Assembly (NCBI GenBank): GCA_027314825.1
Contig: DAHVAB010000196.1
Span: 1 to 5,281 of the forward strand
Direction of reading: 5' to 3'
DNA from: Solirubrobacterales bacterium
Lineage (GTDB): Bacteria > Actinomycetota > Thermoleophilia > Solirubrobacterales > Solirubrobacteraceae
Length of the DNA stretch: 5,281 bases
Shown here: one piece after another, positions 1 to 4,882 of the stretch
Layout: every line of letters starts with the position of its first letter
Position numbering within the stretch: position 1 is the stretch's first letter
The notes under the pieces: generated by a model
What the model was told of the DNA's origin: nothing
The model's input: the letters and a program-made list of their open reading frames with translations, nothing else
Database searches by the model: none
Translations under genes and position numbers: made by a program

Positions 1-576
1 CTGCGCGTGCTCGCCGCCCAGAACCTGATCCGCACCGCCAAGGGCGCCGGCGGCGGCTCGTTCGTGACGCTCCCGGCGGCCGACCACATCTCGGAGTTCC
101 TGAGGTTGAACATCTCGCTTCTCAGCGAGTCCGATGACGTCTCGCTCGACGAGTTCCTGGAGGTGCGCGACCTGCTTGAGGTCTTCGCGACCAAGCTCGC
201 AGCAGAGCGGCGCCGCCCAGAGGACATCGCGGCGATGCAGGCGACCGTGCACCAGGACCCGCTCTCACTGTCAAACGAAGAGCGGTTCGTGATGAACAAG
301 GACTTCCACAGCGCGGTGGTCACCGCCAGCCGCAACACGCTGCTGAGCATCTCCGCGCAGCCGATCTACTCGGTCCTGCAGACCAGCCTCGACCGCTCGA
401 AAGTGGCGCCCTCCTTCTACGTGCACGTCAACGACGACCACCGCGAGATCCTGGAGGCGATCGAAGCCGGAGACCCTGAGCTTGCACACAGCCGCATGCA
501 CGACCACCTGCTCTTCCTGCGCAAGACCTACGAGAAGAGCTGGCGCAAAACCTCCGCCGCCGCAGGCACCGACTGA
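1..576 (+). CDS. GntR-family (FadR/FCD subfamily) transcriptional regulator, 5'-truncated
   Basis: This is a one-component repressor or activator whose C-terminal FCD domain senses a small metabolite, typically an organic acid. Frame 1 is open from the first base, so the gene starts outside the window and 191 residues are visible. Visible residues 1-22 are the end of the winged helix (LRVLAAQNLI, then GAGGGSFV, the wing glycines). From about residue 28 on is a helical FCD domain: EFLEVRDLLE, the NKDFH motif, DDHREILEAIEAGD and a terminal RMHDHL. Family metal/ligand positions map to H103, H147 and H169. The usual Asp of the DxxFH motif is Asn99 here. The racemase-like gene follows on the same strand after 48 bp, so the two are probably co-transcribed and the regulator likely controls this locus. 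The family call is secure; the effector is unknown. Confidence 0.93.
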   Translation: MRVLAAQNLIRTAKGAGGGSFVTLPAADHISEFLRLNISLLSESDDVSLDEFLEVRDLLEVFATKLAAERRRPEDIAAMQATVHQDPLSLSNEERFVMNKDFHSAVVTASRNTLLSISAQPIYSVLQTSLDRSKVAPSFYVHVNDDHREILEAIEAGDPELAHSRMHDHLLFLRKTYEKSWRKTSAAAGTD

Positions 577-612
577 TCAAGCGCGGCTGCGCGCGGCGGA
601 CCGAACATCGAT

Positions 613-618
613 AGGAGA
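613..618 (+). promoter_or_regulatory. Ribosome binding site setting a TTG start
   Basis: AGGAGA lies 6 nt before TTG at 625. It is the only good Shine-Dalgarno match in the 48-bp gap after the regulator gene. The protein that follows begins directly with a first beta strand (RIKYIIPFP), which supports TTG as the real start. Confidence 0.75.
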
Positions 619-624
619 ACCGCC

Positions 625-1398
625 TTGCGCATCAAGTACATCATCCCGTTTCCATTCGACGAGGCCGGCGTGGCCGCCCGCGCCGCACAGATGCCCGAGG
701 GCCTGCTCGGGCCGGACGTGAAGATCGAGTTCGTCCCGGTTCGCAACTCCTGCCTGCTGCTCGACTCCTACTACGAGTCGGCGCTCTTCGACGCCTACAT
801 CGCCGAGGCGGGGCTGCAGGCCGAGCAGGAGGGGTATGACGCCGTCGTGATGGACACCGTCTCGGACTCGGGCCTCCAGATCCTGCGCTCGCGGTTGAGC
901 ATCCCGGTCGTCGGCCCCGGCCAGGTCGCCTTTCACCTGGCGGGCATCCTCGGCCAGCGCTTCTCGGTGATAACGATGTGGGACACGTGGCGCTTCTTCT
1001 ACAAGAAGTCGTTTCGCGAGTACGGCCTGCAGGACATCGTCGCCTCGGTGCGCGCGGTCAACATCCCGCCCGACGTGGAGGCGCTGTTCGCCGGCAAGGA
1101 GGAGGAGATGTTCCAGAAGCTGACCGCCGAGGCGATGAGAGCGATAGACGAGGATGGAGCCGACGTGATCGTGATCGGCTCGACCACGATGCATCAGGCG
1201 GCCGGCTACCTGGCCGAGCACCTGCCGTGTCCTGTGATCAACCCCGGCCCGACGGCGGTGAAGATCGCGGAGGCGATCGTGACGCTCGGCCTCACCCACT
1301 CCAAGCTCGCCTTCCCGACCCCGGGCACACTGCAGGACGAGAAGTTCTTCTCACTGATCGGCGCGGACGGCTCCACCCGGACGGCCGCGGCCGGCTGA
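625..1398 (+). CDS. Asp/Glu/hydantoin racemase-superfamily protein without the catalytic cysteines
   Basis: The 257-aa protein has the two-lobed Asp/Glu racemase fold. Recognisable blocks are the first strand RIKYIIPFPF, YDAVVMDTVSDSGL (71-84), SIPVVGPGQVAFHLAGILGQ (92-111) followed by RFSVIT, ADVIVIGSTTM (179-189) and PVINPGPTAVKIAEAIV (203-219). Length matches the family (about 220-260 aa). Classical members (hydantoin, allantoin, Asp and Glu racemases, maleate isomerase, arylmalonate decarboxylase) use one or two cysteines in the C-x-x-D and G-C blocks. Here those positions are Thr78 and Ser186. The only cysteines, C43 and C202, are elsewhere. A classical two-cysteine racemization is therefore unlikely, and decarboxylase, lyase, isomerase or binding roles are open. 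The start is TTG with a good ribosome binding site, and the gene is probably co-transcribed with the upstream GntR gene. The fold is sure; the reaction is unknown. Confidence 0.88.
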   Translation: MRIKYIIPFPFDEAGVAARAAQMPEGLLGPDVKIEFVPVRNSCLLLDSYYESALFDAYIAEAGLQAEQEGYDAVVMDTVSDSGLQILRSRLSIPVVGPGQVAFHLAGILGQRFSVITMWDTWRFFYKKSFREYGLQDIVASVRAVNIPPDVEALFAGKEEEMFQKLTAEAMRAIDEDGADVIVIGSTTMHQAAGYLAEHLPCPVINPGPTAVKIAEAIVTLGLTHSKLAFPTPGTLQDEKFFSLIGADGSTRTAAAG

Positions 1399-1413
1399 GC
1401 GTAGGGTGAGGAT

Positions 1414-1428
1414 GGCGGCGAAGCCGCC
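1414..1428. terminator. Short GC hairpin after the racemase gene (weak terminator candidate)
   Basis: GGCGGC-GAA-GCCGCC is a perfect 6-bp stem with a 3-nt loop, beginning 16 nt after the TGA of the racemase-like gene. No U-tract follows, so it is not a canonical intrinsic terminator. It may instead mark the mRNA 3' end or assist Rho-dependent termination. Confidence 0.4.
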
Positions 1429-1442
1429 GCGGGCCGCGTGGT

Positions 1443-1572
1443 GGCGCGATGAGCCTCGCTGAGGCTCCCCGCCGGGATCGTGTCCGACACGCGCGCCGGG
1501 CGGCGCGATGAGCCTCGCTCACGCTCCCCGCCGGGACGGTGTCCGCCGCGGACGCCGGGCGGCGCGATGAGC
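1443..1572. repeat. 59-bp tandem repeat, two full copies plus a 12-bp third start
   Basis: Copy 1 is 1443-1501 and copy 2 is 1502-1560, identical at 51 of 59 positions by direct count. A third copy begins at 1561 with the same 12 bases (GGCGCGATGAGC) and then diverges. A related GCCGCGATGACC occurs at 1589-1600. Copy 1 holds a perfect 7-bp inverted repeat, GAGCCTC-GCT-GAGGCTC (1451-1467), which copy 2 keeps only in part. GCGCC-GGGC-GGCGC (1493-1506) spans the copy 1/2 junction. The unit looks like a palindromic intergenic element of the REP/BIME type, though I cannot tie it to a named family. Confidence 0.75.
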
Positions 1573-1586
1573 GTGGGCGACCCCGG

Positions 1587-1620
1587 CCGCCGCGATGACC
1601 CCCGGCGCGGGCCGCGGCGG
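1587..1620. terminator. 8-bp inverted repeat beside the dehydrogenase 3' end (terminator candidate)
   Basis: CCGCCGCG (1587-1594) and CGCGGCGG (1613-1620) are exact reverse complements separated by 18 nt, with a possible CCC/GGG inner pairing. The element sits 9-42 nt past the stop codon of the acyl-CoA dehydrogenase gene, reading on the - strand. There is no T-tract. Chance palindromes are common in sequence this GC-rich, so confidence is low. Confidence 0.35.
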
Positions 1621-1628
1621 GCCTGCGC

Positions 1629-2792
1629 TCAGTAGGAGCGCGGCAGCTTCAGCACGTTCTGGGCGAGGAAGGCGAGCACCATGTTGGTCGACACCGGCGC
1701 GACCTGGTAGAGCCGCGTCTCCCTGAACTTCCGCTCCACGTCGTACTCGCGCGCGAAGCCGAGCCCGCCGTAGGTGTCGATGCAGGCGTTGGCCGCCTGC
1801 CAGGAGGCGTCGGCGGCGAGCAGCTTGGCCATGTTCGCCTCAGCGGCCGCCTTCTGCCCCGACTCGTAGAGCTCCGCCGCGTGGCGGCGCATCAGGTCGG
1901 CCGCCTCGATCCGAGCGTGCGCCCAGGCCAGCGGGAAGGCGACCCCTTGATTGGAGCCGATCGGCCGGCCGAAGACGACCCGGTCGCGGGCGTGGCGGGT
2001 GGCCCGGTCGATGAACCAGCGCCCGTCGCCGATGCACTCCGCGGCGATCAGGATCCGCTCGGCGTTCATGCCGTCGAGGATGTACCAGAATCCCATCCCC
2101 TCCTCGCCGATCCGGTTCTCCGCAGGCACGACCAGCTCGTCGATGAACACCTCGTTGGTGTTGTGGTTGATCATCGTCTCGATCGGGACGATCCGCAGCT
2201 GCTCCTCAGGCGCCTCGCGCAGATCGACCAGGAACGTGGAGAGCCCGAAGGTGCGGCCGTGCTCCTCATCGGGAGCAGAGGTCCTGGCCAGCAGCAGCAT
2301 CAGGTCCGACTGCCTGGCTCGGGAGGTCCAGATCTTCTGGCCGGAGATGACGTAGCTCTCGCCGTCACGCCGGGCGCGGGTGCGGATCTGGGTGGTATCG
2401 AGGCCAGCGTCCGGCTCGGTCACCCCGAATGCCTGCAGGCGCAGCTGGCCGCTCGCGATCTTCGGCAGCCACTCCTGCTTCTGCTCGTCGCTGCCGTGGC
2501 GCAGGAGCGTGCCCATGATGTACATCTGCGCGTGGCAGGCGGCGGCGTTGGCGCCGGAGCGCTGGATCTCCTCCAGGATCACGGCCGCCTCGGAGATCGA
2601 GAGCCCCGATCCGCCGTAGGACTCGGGGATCAGCGCGGCCAGCCAGCCGGCCTCGGTCAGCGCGCTCACGAACTCCTCCGGGTAGGCCTCGCGGCGATCG
2701 ACATCGCGCCAGTACTCGTCCGAGAAGCGGCTGCAGAGCTCGCGAACGCCGGAGCGGAGCTCTTCGTGGGTGACGCCGATTCCTGTGCTCAT
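1629..2792 (-). CDS. Acyl-CoA dehydrogenase (FAD-dependent)
   Basis: This 387-aa flavoenzyme is expected to form an alpha,beta-double bond in an acyl-CoA and pass electrons to ETF. Length is normal for the family (about 380-400 aa). Domains are an N-terminal helical domain (about 5-120), a middle beta domain with the signature AFGVTEPDAGLDTT (121-134) and QKIWTSRA (152-159), and a C-terminal helical domain with RDRVVFGRPIGSNQGVAFPL (269-288) and DTYGGLGFAREYDVERKFRE (339-358). The helix that carries Glu in medium/short-chain enzymes (YEGT) reads LYQVAPVSTN (361-370), without Glu. MNAER (242-246) instead offers Glu245 at the position of the base in isovaleryl-CoA and long-chain acyl-CoA dehydrogenases. 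The ATG at 2792 is set by GGAGG 4 nt upstream. It lies downstream of and parallel to the SDR gene, 180 bp away. The family is sure; chain length or branching preference is not. Confidence 0.94.
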   Translation of the reverse strand: MSTGIGVTHEELRSGVRELCSRFSDEYWRDVDRREAYPEEFVSALTEAGWLAALIPESYGGSGLSISEAAVILEEIQRSGANAAACHAQMYIMGTLLRHGSDEQKQEWLPKIASGQLRLQAFGVTEPDAGLDTTQIRTRARRDGESYVISGQKIWTSRARQSDLMLLLARTSAPDEEHGRTFGLSTFLVDLREAPEEQLRIVPIETMINHNTNEVFIDELVVPAENRIGEEGMGFWYILDGMNAERILIAAECIGDGRWFIDRATRHARDRVVFGRPIGSNQGVAFPLAWAHARIEAADLMRRHAAELYESGQKAAAEANMAKLLAADASWQAANACIDTYGGLGFAREYDVERKFRETRLYQVAPVSTNMVLAFLAQNVLKLPRSY

Positions 2793-2796
2793 CAGA

Positions 2797-2801
2797 CCTC
2801 C
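2797..2801 (-). promoter_or_regulatory. Ribosome binding site of the acyl-CoA dehydrogenase gene
   Basis: GGAGG on the - strand (CCTCC on +) stands 4 nt before the ATG ending at 2792. The spacing is a little short but the match to the anti-Shine-Dalgarno is full, which fixes this start. Confidence 0.75.
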
Positions 2802-2815
2802 GCTTTCGGTCGTTG

Positions 2816-2919
2816 CTGTGCAGCTTACGCATTGCCCGACTTATGCCGCCGCCCACAGGCCGCTCGTTGCACAGTCGCGCTGGACACTAGGAGCACAGCT
2901 CGATAGCCTCTAGCTGTGC
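2816..2919. promoter_or_regulatory. Cluster of GCACAG/CTGTGC hexamers upstream of the dehydrogenase gene (possible operator)
   Basis: The hexamer GCACAG or its complement CTGTGC occurs four times in 104 bp of spacer: 2816-2821, 2869-2874, 2893-2898 and 2914-2919. Two sit inside small palindromes, GCTG-TG-CAGC (2815-2824) and GAGC-ACA-GCTC (2891-2901). By a rough equal-base estimate, fewer than one copy would be expected in the 180-bp spacer. The location upstream of a - strand gene would suit a repressor such as those of the TetR or GntR families, but the binding protein is unknown and no convincing -35/-10 pair was found here. Confidence 0.35.
2893..2919. repeat. Perfect 8-bp inverted repeat with 11-nt spacer
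   Basis: GCACAGCT (2893-2900) and AGCTGTGC (2912-2919) are exact reverse complements. On the - strand it begins 53 nt past the SDR stop codon, so it could fold as a hairpin at the end of the SDR transcript. It lies over 100 bp upstream of the dehydrogenase start, so it could equally be an operator. No T-tract follows on either strand, so it is not a canonical terminator. Confidence 0.5.
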
Positions 2920-2972
2920 GTTGGTCGGACCTATTCTTTCACGCCCCGGGCCGAGGCACCGGCGGACGCGGC

Positions 2973-3752
2973 CTAGTCGCCGCCGCCCCAGATGCCCGCG
3001 GTCAGGCCGCCGTCTATGACGAGGGCCGTGCCGGTCACCCAGCGGGCCTCCTCGGAGGCGAGGTAGACGTATCCGTCGGCGATGTCGAGCGGCTGGCCGA
3101 GCCGCCCCAGCGGGTGCAGGCCGGTCGCGAACCTCCTCGCCGCCTGCGGGTCGGGCTGATCGGCGAAGTAGCCCTCGATCATCGGCGTGTCGATGAAGCC
3201 GGGGCAGACGCAGTTGACCCGGATCCCATCCCTGGCTCCGTCGAGCGCCATGCACTTGGTGAGCATCACCACCCCGGCCTTGGAGGCGCAGTAGGCGGCG
3301 TCGTCGGGGATCGCCCACAGCCCGGCGATCGAGGCGGTGCAGACGATCGCCCCGCCGCCCCGCGAGCGCAGGTGGGGCCACGCGGCCTTGGATACGATGT
3401 AGACGCTCTTGAGGTTGACCGTCAGCTCCTCATCCCAGTCGCTCTCCTGCATCGAGTGAGCCGCCCCCACGATCGTCACGCCGGCGTTGTTGGCCACGAT
3501 GTCGATGCCGCCGAGCTGCGCGATCATCATCTCCATGGCCTCCTGGACCGCGCTCGCACTGGTCACGTCGAGCGCGCCGGAGATGGCCGTGCCGCCCTCG
3601 CCCTCAACCAGTCGGGCGGTCTCCTGCGCGCGCTCGCCGGCCAGGTCGGTGACGAACACCTCCGCTCCCTCCGCCGCGAAGCGGAGCGCTATCTGGCGGC
3701 CGATCCCGGATCCGGCTCCGGTCACCAACGCCGTCTTGCCGGCAAGTCTCAT
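2973..3752 (-). CDS. Classical short-chain dehydrogenase/reductase (SDR), probably NAD-dependent
   Basis: This 259-aa cytoplasmic oxidoreductase is expected to interconvert a hydroxyl and a keto group; here a hydroxyacyl-CoA or hydroxy acid is plausible from the neighbours. The Rossmann fold shows TGAGSGIG (11-18), Asp36 in VTDL (favouring NAD over NADP), LDVT (61-64) and NNAG (88-91). The catalytic tetrad is Asn113, Ser141, Tyr154 and Lys158 (YCASK), followed by CPGFIDTP (183-190) and VIDGG near the C-terminus. Length is typical (about 250 aa). The frame stays open upstream to about 3995, but the extra N-terminus would run through the GC-rich repeats and over the divergent lyase start. The ATG at 3752 has GGGAGG 5 nt upstream and opens directly on the first beta strand (MRLAGKTALVTG). 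It heads the - strand pair with the acyl-CoA dehydrogenase. Confidence 0.94.
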   Translation of the reverse strand: MRLAGKTALVTGAGSGIGRQIALRFAAEGAEVFVTDLAGERAQETARLVEGEGGTAISGALDVTSASAVQEAMEMMIAQLGGIDIVANNAGVTIVGAAHSMQESDWDEELTVNLKSVYIVSKAAWPHLRSRGGGAIVCTASIAGLWAIPDDAAYCASKAGVVMLTKCMALDGARDGIRVNCVCPGFIDTPMIEGYFADQPDPQAARRFATGLHPLGRLGQPLDIADGYVYLASEEARWVTGTALVIDGGLTAGIWGGGD

Positions 3753-3757
3753 CAATG

Positions 3758-3763
3758 CCTCCC
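3758..3763 (-). promoter_or_regulatory. Ribosome binding site that fixes the SDR start
   Basis: GGGAGG on the - strand (CCTCCC on +), 5 nt before the ATG ending at 3752, decides between the 259-aa form and an 81-residue-longer reading of the same open frame. Confidence 0.8.
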
Positions 3764-3794
3764 AATCATCCGTGGACAGCACCGGCTCGCACCG

Positions 3795-3845
3795 GAGCAT
3801 TGGCATACAAGGGGGTTCATCATAGGAAACATGACAGTATCCAGT
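3795..3845. promoter_or_regulatory. Divergent promoter/operator region between the SDR and lyase genes
   Basis: This is the AT-richest stretch of the window and lies between two diverging genes. It contains TTGGCATACAA (3800-3810), with TTG...CAA arms resembling the loose half-sites of some GntR operators. A - strand TATGAT (plus 3819-3824) would make a good -10 hexamer for the SDR gene. No convincing -35 was found for it, and the + strand promoter is unresolved. The positional argument is fair; the individual boxes are weak. Confidence 0.4.
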
Positions 3846-3986
3846 GAGAGGCGCCGGGGCGCGGCGGCCACGCAAGCAGCCGCGCAGAGGGCGCGCGGCG
3901 GGGAGGCCAAGCCACCGGTCGCGCATAGACGCCGGGGCGCGGCAGCAGCCGCGCAGAGGCCGCGCGGCGGGAAGGCCCAGGCATGA
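3831..3986 (+). CDS. Possible 51-aa Arg/Ala-rich leader ORF overlapping the lyase start
   Basis: An ATG at 3831, preceded by a short AGGA (3824-3827), opens a 51-residue frame whose TGA (3984-3986) overlaps the lyase ATG (3983-3985) as ATGA, the classic translational-coupling arrangement. The product would be basic and low-complexity (MTVSSERRRGAAA..., ending RPRGGKAQA) and contains two related segments encoded by the direct repeat. Both repeat offsets (78 and 69 bp) and the 9-bp indel are multiples of three, so the frame survives. Against it, the two base differences between repeats both change the amino acid, third-position GC looks lower than in neighbouring genes, and no domain is recognised. 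It may be only an open frame across repeat DNA. Confidence 0.3.
   Translation: MTVSSERRRGAAATQAAAQRARGGEAKPPVAHRRRGAAAAAQRPRGGKAQA
3852..3977. repeat. GC-rich imperfect direct repeat, two copies
   Basis: Copy 1 is 3852-3908 and copy 2 is 3930-3977. Apart from a 9-bp block present only in copy 1 (GGCCACGCA, 3866-3874), 46 of 48 positions match. Both start CGCCGGGGCGCGGC, and both end in a purine-rich Shine-Dalgarno-like run (GGGGAGG in copy 1, GGGAAGG in copy 2). Copy 2 directly abuts the lyase start and supplies its ribosome binding site. I see no transposase, target duplication or CRISPR-like spacing. Confidence 0.8.
3969..3975 (+). promoter_or_regulatory. Ribosome binding site of the lyase gene, within repeat copy 2
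   Basis: GGGAAGG lies 7 nt before the ATG at 3983. It is the 3' end of the second direct-repeat copy, so the lyase has its own initiation signal independent of any coupling to the leader frame. Confidence 0.65.
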
Positions 3987-4882
3987 GCGGCGCACCGATC
4001 ATCTGCGACGTCGGCCCGCGCGACGGCCTGCAGAACGAGAGCCGCACCCTCACCCCCCAGGTTCGCGCCGAGCTCTGCGAGCGACTGGCGGCAGCCGGCC
4101 TGCCGCGGGTCGAGGCGGTCAGCTTCGTGCACCCCGAGCGCGTGCCCCAGATGGCCGGCGCCGAGGAGGTGCTCTCGCTGTGGGCGGACTCCCCGGGCAC
4201 CGTGCGGGCCGGCCTGATCCTCAACGAGAAGGGCTACGACCGCGCGCTCGCCGCAGGCGTGGAGGAGCTGCACCTCGCCTTCCCGGTCACCGACGAGTTC
4301 TGCGCCCGCAACCAGAACACGACCGTCAAGGACGCGATCGCGCTCACCCGCCGCCTGGCCGAGCGCGCGCACGGGGACGGCCTGCCGCTGACGATCACGC
4401 TCGGCGCCTCCTTCGGCTGCCCCTTCGAGGGCGCGGTCTCACCCTCGCACGTGCTCTCCGTCGCAGAGCGGGTGCTCGGCGAGGGCATCTCCGAGCTTCT
4501 CTTCGCCGACACGATCGGGGTCGGCGTCCCCACCCAGGTCCGCACGCTGCTCTCCGGGGCCGCCGGCTTCGGAGTGCCGATCGGCTGCCATCTCCACAAC
4601 ACGCGCAACACCGGATTCGCCAACGCGCTGGCAGCGGTGGAGGCCGGCGTCGCCGTGCTCGACGCCTCGCTGGGCGGCACCGGCGGCTGCCCGTTCGCCC
4701 CGCGCGCGACGGGGAACATCTGCACCGAGGACCTCGTCTACATGCTGCACGGGATGGGGATCGAGACGGGGATCGATCTCGACGCGCTGATCGGCCATGC
4801 CGGCTGGCTTGCCGAGCAGCTCGGCAAGGACCTGCCGGGACAGGTCTACAAGGCTGGGAACTTCAATCTGACTGGCAGATGA
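3983..4882 (+). CDS. Hydroxymethylglutaryl-CoA lyase-family acyl-CoA lyase
   Basis: This 299-aa TIM-barrel lyase of the HMGL-like/DRE family cleaves HMG-CoA to acetoacetate and acetyl-CoA in leucine breakdown; relatives cleave other 3-hydroxy-acyl-CoAs. It matches human HMG-CoA lyase at DVGPRDGLQNES (9-20), VEAVSFVHPERVPQM (43-57), GCPFEG (145-150), DTIGVGVP (176-183), CHLHNT (202-207) and GGCPFAPRATGN (234-245). Equivalents of the human catalytic and metal residues are Arg13, Asp14, Glu44, His203, His205, Cys236 and Asn245 (9 after the Cys, as in human), so it should be active. The signature block reads SLGGTGGCPFA rather than SVAGLGGCPYA, so substrate preference may differ. The ATG has GGGAAGG 7 nt upstream and begins at the first barrel strand. 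It diverges from the SDR gene and is followed closely by the hyuA-like gene. Confidence 0.92.
   Translation: MSGAPIICDVGPRDGLQNESRTLTPQVRAELCERLAAAGLPRVEAVSFVHPERVPQMAGAEEVLSLWADSPGTVRAGLILNEKGYDRALAAGVEELHLAFPVTDEFCARNQNTTVKDAIALTRRLAERAHGDGLPLTITLGASFGCPFEGAVSPSHVLSVAERVLGEGISELLFADTIGVGVPTQVRTLLSGAAGFGVPIGCHLHNTRNTGFANALAAVEAGVAVLDASLGGTGGCPFAPRATGNICTEDLVYMLHGMGIETGIDLDALIGHAGWLAEQLGKDLPGQVYKAGNFNLTGR

Larger units (their letters stand above)
1399..1628. other. Convergent intergenic spacer, no gene
   Basis: This 230-bp spacer separates the 3' ends of the racemase-like gene (+) and the acyl-CoA dehydrogenase gene (-). I see no credible coding frame. It is extremely GC-rich and filled with palindromes and a tandem repeat, listed separately. 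Its position suggests transcription termination from both sides, but no T-rich tract is present on either strand. Confidence 0.7.

Noticed and set aside
577..624. Possible hairpin (GCGC-GGCT-GCGC) between the regulator and racemase genes
   Set aside because: The stem is only 4 bp of alternating GC in GC-rich DNA, with no T-tract. It is too weak to call a terminator and the genes look co-transcribed.
577..1299. 240-codon - strand open frame opposite the racemase-like gene
   Set aside because: It is rich in Arg, His, Asp and Val as expected of an antisense GC-rich frame, has no family motif, and overlaps a supported gene.
1443..1572. CRISPR-like array
   Set aside because: Copies abut with no unique spacers, number about two, and there is no cas gene nearby.
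1881..2906. Long + strand open frame opposite the acyl-CoA dehydrogenase gene
   Set aside because: It is a shadow caused by high GC: antisense to a well-supported gene, low-complexity, with no motif.
2916..3986. Long + strand open frame (356 codons) opposite the SDR gene
   Set aside because: It is antisense to a clear SDR with a full catalytic tetrad and its translation resembles no protein. Only its last 51 codons, outside the SDR, are considered as a possible leader.
3753..3995. 81-residue N-terminal extension of the SDR
   Set aside because: It would be translated from the GC-rich direct repeat and overlap the divergent lyase start. The SDR fold begins at the ATG ending at 3752, which has a strong GGGAGG site.
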